From Mytilus californianus (lineage: Eukaryota; Mollusca; Bivalvia; Mytilida; Mytilidae), in NCBI RefSeq assembly GCF_021869535.1, contig NW_026262582.1, positions 60,214,851 through 60,278,850 on the forward strand: 64,000 nucleotides of DNA, written 5' to 3'. Below, in pieces: positions 26,601 through 36,877 of this stretch (position 1 is the stretch's first letter; the number at the start of each line of letters is the position of its first letter). The position numbers and the translations under genes were made by a program. Under the pieces are notes generated by a model. The model had not been told where the DNA came from. It saw only the letters and a list, made by a program, of their open reading frames with translations, and ran no database searches.

Positions 26601-28915
26601 TGAACCAAATAAAATTTATTTAAAGATATTACAATCGTTTTAGTCTATCTTTATAACCAATAACTTTAACAGTGTCCATTTTATCATAATTTTTGCAAAA
26701 AACTCGTACAATAGAAACAGAAGCTTATAGTTAAATACCCCCTCCCCCGCCCTCTCCCCTCCAAAAAAAAATAATAATATAAAAACATAATAACATATTT
26801 AACAAAAGTTATTATTTGCGATATGTTTGAATACTGCAAATTGTTTATTTGATTAATAAATTTAGAAACAAATATCATAGTTTGAAAAAAGAACAATTTG
26901 CATTGAAATGCTATACGTCAATCACAAATTTGATTCATTCTTTTAAAGGATGTGGAACGAATTTCCTGGAAATATTTAATAGATTAAAATTGTAATAATT
27001 CAAAAGAGGTCATTTCCGCTGATTCAATTTCTGTTATAGTCAGGTTTTCATAAAATTCATATCGAAGCCCAAATGTTACATAACGACAAAGTACAAATGA
27101 GACACGATAGCAAATTGGGACTTCATTTGTAAATCATCTATAAAAAGAATTACAATTATAATTATCAGTAAGCTGAGAAAGCTTTTTCAAGTTTTATATG
27201 TAAGTGTACACAAGGCTATTAGACGAATTATATCATATAGGTTATGAATCCTTTTCATTTTGGATAAAAGGGGGTGTTCGATGTACTTTATTGTTATAAT
27301 GAGGAGTAGGAAATTCCATTACTTTAATTGGGCCAAAAATAAGATCAACTTTAAACGTTATCATTTGTGATTTTAACTTCTCCCAGCAATGCAAAAATAG
27401 ACCCTTTTTGGAAAATAAAAACACATTTCACACTTGAAAAGTTACAATGGCACAAATTATGACCAAATTTTAAAGTAAGTAACATTTCATGAATTTTCTC
27501 TGTTATAAAAATTTATATTGTGGATTGGGAAATTATGTGCGCACTCATTGAACAACTTATATGTGCCGAAATTATGTAGATAGCTATAACAACGGTTCTC
27601 TAAACGTTTGTTGTCGTTTCTTGGCTGAGCATGATGTTTCCACGTGTTGAAATATAGACTTGAGATCTCTTACTAGCACACCTCTTTTGTAATTCATTAT
27701 ACATCTTATTATCATACCATTGGTTACATTATGTACACGCTGAAAATATTCTCAAAAACTTTATGTTGTCTTGCCATAACAGAATCAAAATGTTCCTTCA
27801 CCTTTTTGATAATAAAAAAAAAGATATCAAGAACAATAAGAATTATTAGTCGATAACAATCGGACAGAAGAATGACTAAAATTAAAATTGACGAAATATG
27901 TTCGTGTTGCTTAGTCTTTAGTTTTCTATGTTGTGTCATCTGAACTATTATTTGTCTGTTTGTCTTTTTAATTTTGGCCATGACGTTGTCAGTTTATTTT
28001 CGATCTATGAGTTTGACTGTCCCTCTGGTGTCTTTCGTCCCTCTTTTATACTGTGTATAACACTGAAGATTAACGTCAATGAGGGCAATTAAATCTTGAT
28101 AGCCTAGTGGCATCCATCGTAGTGCTCATGATGACTATGTCTTCTCTGGTGAATAATCAATTTACCAAAATAAAATGGCGTTCGTAAACCTTTCGAATAG
28201 ACGACTTCAACTGTACCTGGTGAAACCCTGGGTTCACAGCTTCCTTTAAAACAATTGACCTATTTTATCAAATCACGAAAAGAAACGCAAGCTCTAGAAT
28301 ATCATATCGACTGGTATATAAATGTTCCATATGTAGGCAGTGCTTTAATGCTATTATATAGACATTAAAGGTTAAGGAAGGAAAACTGAAATACTGTTGT
28401 TGTTGTAAAGTTTATAACCGCCCTTACTATTCATTAAAGATGTAAGATACAAAATGAACAGACATAATTGTGATTGCGTTATTTTTTTTTTAATTAACTG
28501 GATAGAGCGTTCAACATAGTGTCAACACTTTGAAATAATCAGTGAAAAAGAGACATTAGTTCATTCGACAACCAATACTTTTCAAACATAATTAAAAATC
28601 AAGAAATTGAATGCTGTAATACAGATATTCCAGTACGGTCTACAAGCTCGTGAGACATACTAAGAATGCAAAAAAGATTAAGACAGACTATGACAGAATC
28701 AATACATGGCATATTATAACTTAAATATGGTTTACTTGTAATATTCGATATGAAACACAATATTTATAAAAAATTAGTAATCACAGAATCCAAATTTTTC
28801 TTTTTTGCAAAGTAAAAAAAACGTACCTTCTCCAGTCTTCGCATACATTCAGACCTTCCAAACATATGCCTTCGTGGATAGTATAGATTATTAGCAATAC
28901 AAAGGTAAGAGACAT
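17293..28915 (-). CDS. Gene A: short MEGF/Draper-like single-pass receptor, five exons
   Basis: Join of exons 28915-28827, 25600-25548, 23685-23577, 21335-21295 and 17675-17293. The product has 224 residues. All joins use GT-AG borders and keep frame (phases 2, 1, 2, 1). Residues 1 to about 20 form a hydrophobic signal peptide. Residues 25-91 are cysteine-rich: a CCAGYED module, then an EGF-like module with ECNIGF, C-x2-C, NRFGERC and CNC, then CDNVVGC. A membrane helix spans about 103-124. The tail (127-224) is basic at first and then carries YHTI (165), YPVV (183) and PYKSLV (209-214). The family resembles mollusc MEGF10/11-like proteins but has only about one EGF unit instead of many. By analogy it is a cell-surface receptor at the plasma membrane. 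Ligand and role are unknown, and phosphotyrosine signalling is inferred from the tail motifs. Introns are long and filled with repeats. The start is the first ATG directly before the signal sequence. Upstream non-coding exons cannot be excluded. Confidence 0.85.
17745..18275 (+). repeat. Interspersed repeat family A, longest copy (gene A intron 4)
   Basis: Most complete family-A copy. The 5' part reads GTGGCGTGGCTCGGTATTT, GTGTCTATATGCCATTTTG and GATTAAGATTATAACACAATG, followed by the common GTTTAGCTAGCTATA part. The paralogous intron of gene C lacks it, which marks it as an insertion. It lies antisense to the host gene. Confidence 0.8.
18380..18418. repeat. Near-perfect hairpin, 15 bp arms
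   Basis: GAGTACTCGATTATG and CATAATCGAGTCCTC face each other across a 9-base loop, with 14 of 15 positions paired. It sits in gene A intron 4, close to the point where similarity to the gene C intron resumes, so it may be the end of an inserted element. Confidence 0.7.
19845..19985 (+). repeat. Interspersed repeat family B copy (gene A intron 4)
   Basis: Landmarks are TTTAGTTTTCTATGTAATG, CATAACATTGTCAGTTTG and CGACTAATGAGTTTTGAAT. It is similar to 27900-28050, 31670-31795 and 34005-34105, all plus strand. The overlapping open frame 19751-19981 is a translation of it. Confidence 0.65.
20495..21105 (+). repeat. Two family A copies in tandem (gene A intron 4)
   Basis: First copy (20495-20785) lacks the middle part between GAAATAGT and CATACAAGTGAGAGG. 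The second (20786-21105) starts at GATTAAGATTATAACAC and lacks the 5' part. The head-to-tail arrangement suggests nested insertion or unequal recombination between copies. Confidence 0.75.
21295..21335 (-). CDS. Gene A exon 4: CDNVVGC stalk
   Basis: 41 bp micro-exon with TTGCACAG acceptor and G|GTAGGT donor. It encodes CDNVVGCIPNEVS. It converts the phase-2 end of exon 3 to the phase-1 start of exon 5, and without it the frame would break. Gene B has a 44 bp equivalent. Confidence 0.85.
21485..21606 (+). repeat. Possible non-LTR retroelement 3' end (gene A intron 3)
   Basis: The run CAATAAAGAATTTGAACTTGAA ends in short direct repeats of TTGAAC, a shape typical of LINE or SINE 3' tails. No reverse transcriptase frame is nearby, so only a 5'-truncated tail would be present. 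Confidence 0.4.
23577..23685 (-). CDS. Gene A exon 3: EGF-like module
   Basis: 109 bp, entering at phase 1 and leaving at phase 2, with TTTCCAG acceptor and AG|GTAAAA donor. Encodes ECNIGFTS, C-T-P-C, NNRFGERC and RCNC. This is the laminin/MEGF type of EGF spacing. Gene B exon 3 has the same order with one more codon. Confidence 0.88.
24475..24775 (+). repeat. Interspersed repeat family A copy (gene A intron 2)
   Basis: Has GGTTTAGCTAGCTATAAAAC, AATCAGGAATAAACAGTTG and TTTTCCATTCGATGG. It is more diverged than the other copies. Antisense to gene A. Confidence 0.7.
25040..25120 (+). repeat. Interspersed repeat family C, fragment (gene A intron 2)
   Basis: AATGTGTCAAAGAGACAAC, GAGCAGACAACAACCGATGG and CCACCAATGGGT in order. 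The open frame 24935-25123 runs through it and is not a gene. Confidence 0.7.
25548..25600 (-). CDS. Gene A exon 2: CCAGYED module
   Basis: 53 bp between TTTATAG acceptor and ACAG|GTAAGT donor. It encodes KIEYCCAGYEDKHGICT. The same-size exon in gene B gives NIEYCCSGYEDINDTCT. The CC-x-GY-E pattern is typical of the N-terminal region of molluscan MEGF/EMI-like receptors. Confidence 0.88.
25865..26300 (+). repeat. Interspersed repeat family D, long degenerate copy (gene A intron 1)
   Basis: Order of landmarks: AAGGGGACAACTACCGCT, GGCAGTTAACAACCG, GACAGGCACATACACAAT, TTTCGTGGGTTTGAAGATG and TCATCAGATCGATCC. It resembles the composite element at 13790-14115. Confidence 0.55.
27900..28050 (+). 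repeat. Interspersed repeat family B copy (gene A intron 1)
   Basis: Best preserved family-B copy: TTAGTTTTCTATGTTGTG, GGCCATGACGTTGTCAG, CGATCTATGAGTTTGACTG and TCTTTCGTCCCTCTTTT. The minus-strand open frame 27724-27981 overlaps it and is not a gene. Confidence 0.75.
28827..28915 (-). CDS. Gene A exon 1: signal peptide
   Basis: 89 bp: ATG, 29 codons and two extra bases (phase 2). It encodes a hydrophobic leader (MSLTFVLLIIYTIHEG) and then GLNVCEDW. The donor is AG|GTACGT. It has exactly the same length as gene B exon 1, including the shared GLxVCE motif. Confidence 0.85.
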
Positions 28916-29529
28916 TTTTTTGTTTCGGTACTGGCAACATTCATTATCACTCTTTCAAGTGATTGGAGATCAGGAAGAAATTTTAAAATAAATTTAAAAA
29001 ACTGTCGGTAAATTTAGTCATGAAAACACGTGGGACGCCTACAGATTGAACGAATGAAACCAATTTCCTACTTCGTGATGGACTATTTCATCAATTAAAA
29101 AAAAAAATCGCGAACAAAAGTTAATGCTACAACCAGAACTAATAATTTCTCATCAGTTGCAATTTATCAACAGAAACAAGCTCAATGCATGTAATAGTAT
29201 GATTTACAGGATACGTAGCTTAGATACAATAATTTGCTGCAAATGTGTTGCAAATTAGAAATTTTGTGGAAATATGTATAGTATAATTGCCAATTCAAAT
29301 TCGTAATTATTATATTTTTGTGTTTAGTTCATTCCATTTCATTAACTCTTGTTATTCTGTTATTCTGTAATTGTGAACATTGTCATTTCATTCTATGCGG
29401 AAATAAAGCTAACATTGATTGATTCATTAACTGATTGAAAGAATGAATCGGAGTTCTTATTGAGCCTTTTTCTATTGTTTGATGTATGATTACAGTTTTA
29501 GCTGCTGGATCCAATTAGTGTCACATTAA

Positions 29530-29720
29530 CATTTTATATAAACATAAGGAAATGTTATATGATTGCCAATGAGACAACTATCCACCAAACTTCAAATGAA
29601 GTGGATGTAAACAATTATAGGCAACCGTACGGCCTCCAACAATGAAAAAAATCCGTATCTTGTAGCCGGCTATAAAAGGCCCTAACATGAAAAATATCAA
29701 ACAATTCAATTGGGAAAACT
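29530..29720 (+). repeat. Interspersed repeat family D copy
   Basis: GATTGCCAATGAGACAACTA, GGCAACCGTACGGCCTCC, AACAATGAAAAAAATCC and GGCTATAAAAGGCCC in order. These are landmarks of a very common mussel repeat, with further fragments at 52340-52440 and 56485-56565. Confidence 0.75.
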
Positions 29721-29734
29721 AACGGTCTATGTCT

Positions 29735-29998
29735 GTTTGGGGTGCTTACTTTATTTTGTCACTATAATCATGATAATTGAAATATAAATAACTGTCATAC
29801 TAGTGAGGAGTTAAGCTTGCTATAAAACTATTTTTAACCCACCATTTTCTTCGGCAAATGATTTTACCAAGTCAGAAATATGACAGTTGTTGTCTATTCG
29901 TTTCGTTGGTTAATACAGTCAAACGTTTGATTTTGTCATTTTTAATGGACCACACCTTTGAATTTACTTTGGAGTTCTGTATTTCTGTTAATACTTTT
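29735..29998 (+). repeat. Interspersed repeat family A copy
   Basis: GTCATACTAGTGAGGAG, GCTATAAAACTATTTTTAAC, CCAAGTCAGAAATATGACAG and TTTGGAGTTCTGTATTT. Diverged, plus orientation, in the spacer directly below the gene A start. Confidence 0.7.
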
Positions 29999-30455
29999 TG
30001 GTGAACTAATTTATTAATATCCGTGAACATATTCATGATAAACATCTTAAAAAATCACGGCGTTACTATGAACACGCATTTTCACATTATATACTAAGTC
30101 TTTGATCTTTTTTAAAATTTACGACATTATTTTATTTTCACAGACCATTTAATTTTCATTAATAACCCTCCATATTTTTTGATAAATAACTCATGCAAAT
30201 GATCTGAAATATAGTATGCATTTGTTATGCAAATACCTAATACTGTCAATAAACAGAGAAAACATAACACCATTGATATGTGACTTTGTGTCCGAAAAGT
30301 TTTTGTTATACTAGAAAAGTGATTAAATCGTTGATTTTTTTTATGAAGATGGTGCATTTTCTCCCTTATATATTGTATAAATGAAAATGGTCTTCCTCTT
30401 CTGTTTGACAAACTATACAAATATTTGACTGTCTTTTGAAATTCTCAATTTCATT

Positions 30456-30479
30456 TTTATTAAGTTTCTATTATTTATT
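30456..30479 (-). terminator. Polyadenylation signals of gene B
   Basis: AATAAA hexamers on the minus strand at about 30474-30479 and 30456-30461, roughly 60 to 80 nt after the gene B stop codon. Confidence 0.45.
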
Positions 30480-30537
30480 TCTGAAAGATTAATACACGAA
30501 TCAAGAAGGATTATGTATCCTGGTGTTGTTGTTTCCT

Positions 30538-30836
30538 CTATTCATAGTACATGTAGTAATGTGTATTGCTGGTTTTAGGAACCAGACTAACGTACGGATT
30601 GAGATGCCTGCAGCGATCTTCATTTCCATTGCCTTCAATGACAGTGCCATACGATCCATTTATGACTTGTAGATATGAGCTACTAGCTACATGTTGGTCT
30701 TCGATCAATCCAGTGATCATATTTGCATTCATCTTGTTTCGTTCTTTACAAAAGCAGGTAAAGCCCAAACATCCTCCAATCATTACTATTGCACCTAATA
30801 TTGCAGCCCCGAACAAAAACATGTGCAATTCAAACA
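30538..30836 (-). CDS. Gene B exon 5: membrane helix and tail
   Basis: 299 bp, acceptor CTTTTTCAG. Encodes the helix MFLFGAAILGAIVMIGG, the stop-transfer CKERNK, then SSSYLQVINGSYGTV and NPYVSLVP. Shares only the motif pattern, not overall sequence, with the gene A tail. Confidence 0.9.
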
Positions 30837-33800
30837 CTGAAAAAGTTTATAAATACTAGTATTATATATCTATATATGTATATGTGTGTGTGTGTATTAT
30901 GATTAAATTGTGTGTTAATGTAAGTAACAAATAGAGATATGCATCAAAATCGTCAAAGATTTGTATCTTATCAGAACTAAACCAACATCTAGTCTGTATT
31001 ATTTGCTAGTGTTGCCAAACTTTACATGCAGTTGTTTTCCACTTGTTTTGTTGGTTGATAACTTCTATCTTTTTGTCAGTTTTTGTGGACTTTCCCCTTT
31101 TTGAATTTGTCTCTTTTTATATCAAAATACATTCATCAAAAACCTAAAAATGAAGTTTCGTATTTAAAACTGATGGACTTGAATATAAAAAAAAACCAAA
31201 AACAACTCGCTTTTTTGCATTTAATCAAATCGATATGGACAAACATTTGTCCTAATTTTTTTAAAACCCCCATAGACACTGGGTCAGGAGAGCATGCTAC
31301 ATATTTTTCTTTATTTTTTATGCATAACCAACGAATTCTCAACCAAGTTAACTTTTATCAGAAAAAGAATATATTCCCTTTGTTTCGAAGGGTATATAAA
31401 ATATGCGTGCTATTCCTCTGTTTAATCACTAGGCATAGTCGTCTCTTTATGACCCGTCACACGAGCAAATTCAGGAGAAAGCAAGAAATATTTCAAATGT
31501 TTGACAGAGGAAAAATGAGATTTACCTAACTGCACTTCAAAAATATTTGCTATAAATCGGTTTCAAAATTGAGAAACTAAATTAAATATTCATACAGAGC
31601 ACATGAGATCACCTCCTGTTTTGGTGGGGTGAGTGTTGCAGAGTCTTTCGTTTACTATACTGTGATGTGTGTACTGTTGTTTGTCTTTTTTTTTGTCTTT
31701 TTTTTTCCTTTTTTGGCACGACATTTCCAGTTCGTTTTCGACTGATGAGGTGGATTATTCTTTTGTCATTTTCTCTCTCTTCTTTTTAATTATGGTTGTC
31801 TGATAACAGTGATGTATATTTATCGTAAATTCTTATAAAAAACAAAATGTTTGGAAAAAATATTCAAACGGAAGCCAAGCTTCTGAAATAGCTCTATGAA
31901 AGGAAAATATTTAAGTTATCTATTTCCTTCAAGACTGTGTTAAGGTCCGTGTCCTTGTTTTGGAGATATACAATGTAAGCCATTTGTCGGGAGATGATTC
32001 TCTCTAGATTATTAATACATTTAACATTGGCAACTTTTTTTCTTTTAAAAACAATGAAAAAACTATTATAAAAAGTAAAGAAAGTCAGTGGACAAAATAT
32101 TTAATGGCAGTAGATGAATATAATTAGCATGATTAGAGGATGTTGTATATCTATCAAAAAGTAAAAAAACAAGAACAGTTAACATCTTTATTTTTCTTGA
32201 TTAACTAAAGGAATAATAGAGTCTGAACTATTTGGTTGATATACATGTAATATGATATATCACCTTGAGCAGCAAAAAGTTATCGACCGTTTTTGATTTT
32301 GTTATCCATGTAAACAAAATACTATCTTTTATCGTAGGAAGCCTTGATGGATTTGACAGTAAGTAAACTTTATGTAACCCAGAGTTTTTGGCCGAAAGTG
32401 ATATTTGAATCATAGGAAAAGCCAAGAAATTACAGATGAAATCTAATTAGAGTCTTCGGTTCGGGTTTTGAATGGGGACAATTTTAATTTATCCGAGCTT
32501 TTTTACTTGTATCAAAGATCATTCAAACAGTTCGTGTGCAGCAAGGGTTGTGCCTGTTTCTCTGAATCGATGTTTTACTGTCGCAGCAGCGGGAGGTTGG
32601 TTAATTGAGGCGCTAAAGCGTGATTCAGTCTATTCATGTCATACTCTCGGTAACGTGTCACTCTTAAGGGCTTTTGCGGTAAGGTCATCATGATGTTTTG
32701 TTTAATTAAAAATTACAGTAGTTTATTTATTTAATGGTTTTTTCTGAAGCATTGTTAAAGCTTAACTATCAATAAGAACAGAACACTGAAAAATTATTCA
32801 AACCGGCTAATTGATTTATTAAACAACTTGTTCTTACGTTTGAATAAATTGTGGACTGTATCCATCTCTCTTGCTTTATAATTAAAATTAACACTAATAT
32901 GGCCTAATATTTATCAGATTGAATCTAAATAATTTAAATAAAAATAGGATACATGTATCTTGCAAGATATACTTAAAATTGGGCGACTACTAAAACAGTC
33001 AGCAAAATTGTTACCCATCATTGATTCGGAATAGTTTTCCACCACAGATCTAGTTGTATAATTGACATCTTCTACAAAGATAATTTAACATTTATTATGT
33101 GAAATATAATTTACATAATTAAGATTAACATGTGAAATATGAATAAATAAAAAAAAATAAGTAACTTAAAAAGAGATAGCAGTTAATGTACAGACTACAA
33201 AGTGCCGAAAAAGCCATTGTGCAGCCTGTTTTAGTAACTAGTAAAAAGAAAACTCATCAAAATACCAGCTTTTAATTCTGTACGCCAGAGGCACGTCTCA
33301 TCTGCAATAGACTCACCAGTACCACTCGATTCAAACAAGTTGAAAAGCCAAATAAGGTACGAAGTTGAAGAGCACAATTATAGCATGCTGGGAACGTGTT
33401 TCATATACAGTTGTCTATCTGATAAAGTAAAAATGAATACAAACAATTTTAAAGATATTTCTATACAAATTTATGATGACCAAGATCGTCGAATCAATTT
33501 TTCTATTCCTAAAAAGGCTGAAGATACAAAGGGGATATTAAAAATTCACAAGTCGAGATAAGTTGACAACGGCATTGGATAACAAAAAAGAAAAACAACG
33601 AAGAGAAAAACAAGTTCACAAAACAATACATTTAAAATTTAGAACTAAGCAAAATAAAATCGTAAGAATTGGTGATTTTCCACTGTAAATGCTGCTATAG
33701 TTTGAAAATACCTACCACCAACTTCAAACTTTGGAACACACCCTTTCACATGATCACACCTGGCGTAAATAAAAAAAAACAAAAAAACAAAAAAACACTG

Positions 33801-36771
33801 AAATTTCAATATACAGGAGGAATAATACTAGTATAATAGCATGTTCACGTTCATTATATTTGAAACTTAAGTATCTGATAAACATTGCAATGGCTATCTT
33901 ACTTGATAGATAAAGGAACTTAACACTACTGCTGCCATATGTGGCACAAGAAGTGCACACCTTTTCGTAGCACATGAGTAAAGCTTTGTTTTTGGTGGGC
34001 CTCTTTTTGCTCAATCGTTAATTTTCTATGTAGTGTTTTGCGAACCTGTTAGTTTTGTTGTTGTTGTTGGTTTTTGTTTTGCGATAACGTTGTCATTATC
34101 ATGTTGTTTTAAAATCATTGTGGTTTTTATGTTGCAGGTTTCAATTGATTCGTTTGTTGAGAGTTTGCAATACGACTAGTTTTTCTTCTTCTTTGTAAAG
34201 AACAATTTCAAAATATGCATAGAGCTATTAGTTGTTCCATTAAGCTAACATCAATTAAGTCACCGTCTTTAATTACATTAGTATGACGATATTATGTGGT
34301 CCCTTTAGTAGCTTATTTAATGTGCGATATAGCCTGGAGGAAAAATGAACATCTAAGTCGTCGTGTAATAAGGTCTCAAATGGCCGTTTATCATAAAGAT
34401 TTCAACACAAAACGCGTCTTCGTGAAATATCAACCTATTAGTAATGACATATGTCCATATACTTACGGCAGTATGATGAGACTTTAAAGTGAAAGTATGT
34501 TGATAACATTAAAAGTGTGTACTTCCCTTTTTTTAAGGGTAAACAAATGCCTAGAAAAATTCTCGAGTTTCGACTTATTCAATCTAAATGTTTAAACAGC
34601 CACTATATAATCTTAAAAAGACAAACAGCAAAACCGCAAACCGTATTTAATTGTACGGTACAATTTGAGTTTCGTATTATACAAAAAAGTAAACAGAAAC
34701 TATAAATGATATTGGTTTTAATACAAAAATGCATTTTATTTCATTTTTATTTTACCTTTTTTCAATGTGGTTACAGTTGCACCGGGTCAAACATCTTGCT
34801 CCAAATCTGTTGTTTGGACAATGGGTGCACGGTTTTCCTCCTATTGACATAAAACCTAATTTGCACTCTGAAAAGCACATGAACAAACTTTGGAAATGAA
34901 ATTCTATTTTGTGCCCCGGCTTTATAGAAATGTTAAACATAACGCAAGGTATATTGTAAAAGTTCTAGCATACAATGGTTAGAGAGAGTGAACGTTGTAA
35001 GTTTTAAGTGAGTGTGCTTTAGTTGAGAGGACCACTGCATATTCAAGCAGTATTATTAAGTTCTGTCGACTGCCTTATCAATAAAATTAACAAATTCGTT
35101 CGTTAAAGTAAAAATCAAATATGTTTGATTCCTAACTGATCAATATAATTGTTTAAAACACCAAAATGAAAAACCGAGTTCTACCAGGAAAAACGCCACC
35201 GCCTAACACTTGGTACGGCAAACGTCAATATAATGCGAAAAGTCGGTCATTGAATATGTACATATTGATAGATACTTCAATAAGAAGCATAGAAGCTAGT
35301 TTTAAAAAACAGATGCCTAAAATAATTATGTTACAGATCATACTTTGATACTACAAAAGGCAGTACTGCCGCATGTGATTGAACCTATGCCTAATGGTTG
35401 TATGTTCATCATTCCCTATGATCTTAATCAATAACCGTCCATTGTTGATTACATTATTTCTCGTTCTATAAAAAAAAGAATCTTATTTAAAAAAAAATTA
35501 TAAGTACCAAATTAATAATTTTTAGAAGATGTTCTGAATTACGTTCAGTGTTGTTTTTCAGTTATTGTTGAATGATTAAATACAAGTATTTACCATAGCA
35601 TAATATTTTATAAGTTGTTGAAACCAAGAGAATCCTAAATGAATATGACACGAATTCCTAGTACTACACATTGTAACGTTGTATAATTTTAGTATCCAAT
35701 CGATTTTTGTGAATAACTACAAAACTAGAACCAACGCTATCGAAAGAATGTTTGCTTTTGAAGCATTTTAGACAGAAATGAGGGCACAATTGTTTTCCTG
35801 CTCTACTTGTTGCAGTCCATAATCCTACTGGTTTATATAGTTTCATTTTGTTTTCTCTTAATTTCAATTTCTTTGATTTGATTTGCACATTTCCTATTTG
35901 TATTTTGTTCAAATAAGCGAGATATATCATAATATAGACAAGGGGCTCATCTTAAATCTTACCGTTATATCCATTTGCTTTTAGTTTTCTGCAAATGGGT
36001 AATATATTGGTAATTTTTCATTAAAGCTTTAAATATATGTTCATACCTGTACATGTATCATTTATGTCTTCATAGCCCGAACAACAATACTCTATATTCC
36101 TATAATAATAAAAAAATATATATAAATAAACATTATTATATTTTTAAAAAGAAAAGTATTTTCTATGCCATAGTTTTCTGTAAATAACGTTAACACTACT
36201 TTTGCACTTAGAAGATACATCAGACCAACTTTAATCTGATTGTTGGTTCATTGTGTAACTATTCACTTATCTTTCTATGTTCTAGAATAATTACCCTTGC
36301 AATACCTTATTAGCCACAAATATAAAGCCTTACATACAACACAATTAAAACATCAAACAGTTTAAGAATTACGAAACAGTCATCTCAAGACATGCGTATT
36401 AGTTTGTTTAGAATAAGGCTGATTTAGAGTTTGATACATGAAAAGGGTATTTTTATTGTTTAAGACACTATGCCGTAATTACTTTGATGGGAAAGCTGTC
36501 TGACTGATTAAAACAAATTTACTACAGAACAAAAATTATATTGTAAAACCACTTATAATACTTATCGTATCATTACGACCACATGACTAAGTTGTATCCG
36601 GATTTTGATTGCTATGTTGAATGAAATGAGTTAGTGAAACATATTATAGTATCTTTAAACTATTATATTGTTAAAACCATACCTTTGTGTGTTTTCACAT
36701 ACTTTAAGACCTGTTAAACTTGTGCCTGTATCACTAAAACAAAGTAATAGAATTATGTAAATAAAGAACAT
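30538..36771 (-). CDS. Gene B: short MEGF/Draper-like single-pass receptor, five exons
   Basis: Join of exons 36771-36683, 36099-36047, 34867-34756, 33759-33716 and 30836-30538. The product has 198 residues. Phases 2, 1, 2, 1 and the lengths of exons 1 and 2 (89 and 53 bp) are identical to gene A. Signal peptide is about residues 1-19. The cysteine-rich ectodomain (25-92) has CCSGYED, ECKLGF, C-x2-C, NRFGARC, CNC and CDHVKGC. The membrane helix is about 105-127, followed by CKERNK. The tail carries YLQV (154), YGTV (162) and NPYVSLVP (179-186) and lacks the YHTID motif of gene A. It is inferred to be a plasma-membrane receptor with tyrosine-based signalling; ligand unknown. Introns are shorter than those of gene A, the first only 583 bp. 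The start is the ATG directly before the hydrophobic leader. An open frame continues upstream of it (from 36903), but that part has no signal-like character. Confidence 0.86.
31010..31130 (+). repeat. Interspersed repeat family A, 3' fragment (gene B intron 4)
   Basis: TTGTTTTCCACTTGTTTTG, then TTTTTGTCAGTTTTTGTGG and ACTTTCCCCTTTTTGAATTT. The 148-residue open frame 31083-31529 starts inside this fragment and has no recognisable features. Confidence 0.5.
31670..31795 (+). repeat. Interspersed repeat family B fragment (gene B intron 4)
   Basis: TTTGTCTTTTTTTTTGTC, GGCACGACATTTCCAG and TTCGTTTTCGACTGATGAG. Degenerate relative to 27900-28050. Confidence 0.5.
32530..32691 (-). pseudogene. Possible pogo-like DNA-binding domain remnant
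   Basis: In gene B intron 4 and richer in G+C than its surroundings. The minus strand starts with ATGATG and reads TRYREYDMNRLNHAL. It then continues in another frame as SINQPPAAATVKHRFRETGT. Together these resemble the helix-turn-helix (psq/pogo) pattern YxExDMxxAL...SINQAAxxxxVKHxxRxR. The shift and following stop codons make it a dead fragment. The similarity is from memory of the family and is weak. Confidence 0.3.
33716..33759 (-). CDS. Gene B exon 4: CDHVKGC stalk
   Basis: 44 bp micro-exon, acceptor TTACGCCAG and donor G|GTAGGT. Encodes CDHVKGCVPKFEVG. One codon longer than in gene A and with the same phases. Confidence 0.85.
34005..34105 (+). repeat. Interspersed repeat family B fragment (gene B intron 3)
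   Basis: TTAATTTTCTATGTAGTG and GCGATAACGTTGTCATTAT landmarks, with a GTT-rich insertion between. Confidence 0.45.
34756..34867 (-). CDS. Gene B exon 3: EGF-like module
   Basis: 112 bp, acceptor CTTTTCAG and donor AG|GTAAAA. Encodes ECKLGFMS, CTHC, NNRFGARC and RCNCNH. It aligns over its full length with gene A exon 3. Confidence 0.88.
36047..36099 (-). CDS. Gene B exon 2: CCSGYED module
   Basis: 53 bp between ATTATAG and ACAG|GTATGA. Encodes NIEYCCSGYEDINDTCT, collinear with gene A exon 2 including the double cysteine and the GYED block. Confidence 0.88.
36683..36771 (-). CDS. Gene B exon 1: signal peptide
   Basis: 89 bp. Encodes MFFIYIILLLCFSDTG and then GLKVCENTQ; donor AG|GTATGG. The GLxVCE motif after the leader matches gene A. 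Confidence 0.85.
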
Positions 36772-36854
36772 TGTGTCAAAGTCGATAATGATATCAACTA
36801 AAAACTCTATCAAAATATCAGAAAGCCGGAAGAATTGTTTTTTCAATTCCTGAA

Positions 36855-36877
36855 ATATATATATAAATATAGCCAAT
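36855..36877 (-). promoter_or_regulatory. Possible TATA region of gene B
   Basis: On the minus strand an inverted CCAAT (ATTGG) is followed by TATATTTATATATATA, about 85-105 nt before the gene B ATG. The position fits a core promoter. The sequence is also simple AT, and it ends in TTTCAG, which could instead be a splice acceptor. Confidence 0.3.

Larger units (their letters stand above)
28916..30455. other. Spacer between genes B and A
   Basis: About 1.6 kb separates the end of gene B from the start codon of gene A. It holds a possible retroelement tail (29330-29440, ending GATTGATTCATT), a family-D copy and a family-A copy. The gene A promoter should lie just above 28915; I see only a loose TTTATTTTAAAA about 70 nt upstream and claim no promoter. 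The open frame 30127-30420 has no recognisable features. Confidence 0.5.

Noticed and set aside
28095-28115. TAGCCTAGTGG, an A-box-like tRNA promoter motif
   Set aside because: No B box follows at tRNA spacing and no cloverleaf forms.
30127-30420. 97-codon minus-strand open frame just after gene B
   Set aside because: Lies beyond the gene B polyadenylation signals. It has one hydrophobic stretch but no family features, which is common by chance in AT-rich DNA.
30566-30859. Plus-strand open frame of 97 codons
   Set aside because: Antisense shadow of gene B exon 5, whose coding sense is supported by splice sites and paralogy.
31083-31529. 148-codon plus-strand open frame in gene B intron 4
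   Set aside because: It starts inside a family-A repeat fragment, has no domain or signal features and lies antisense in an intron.
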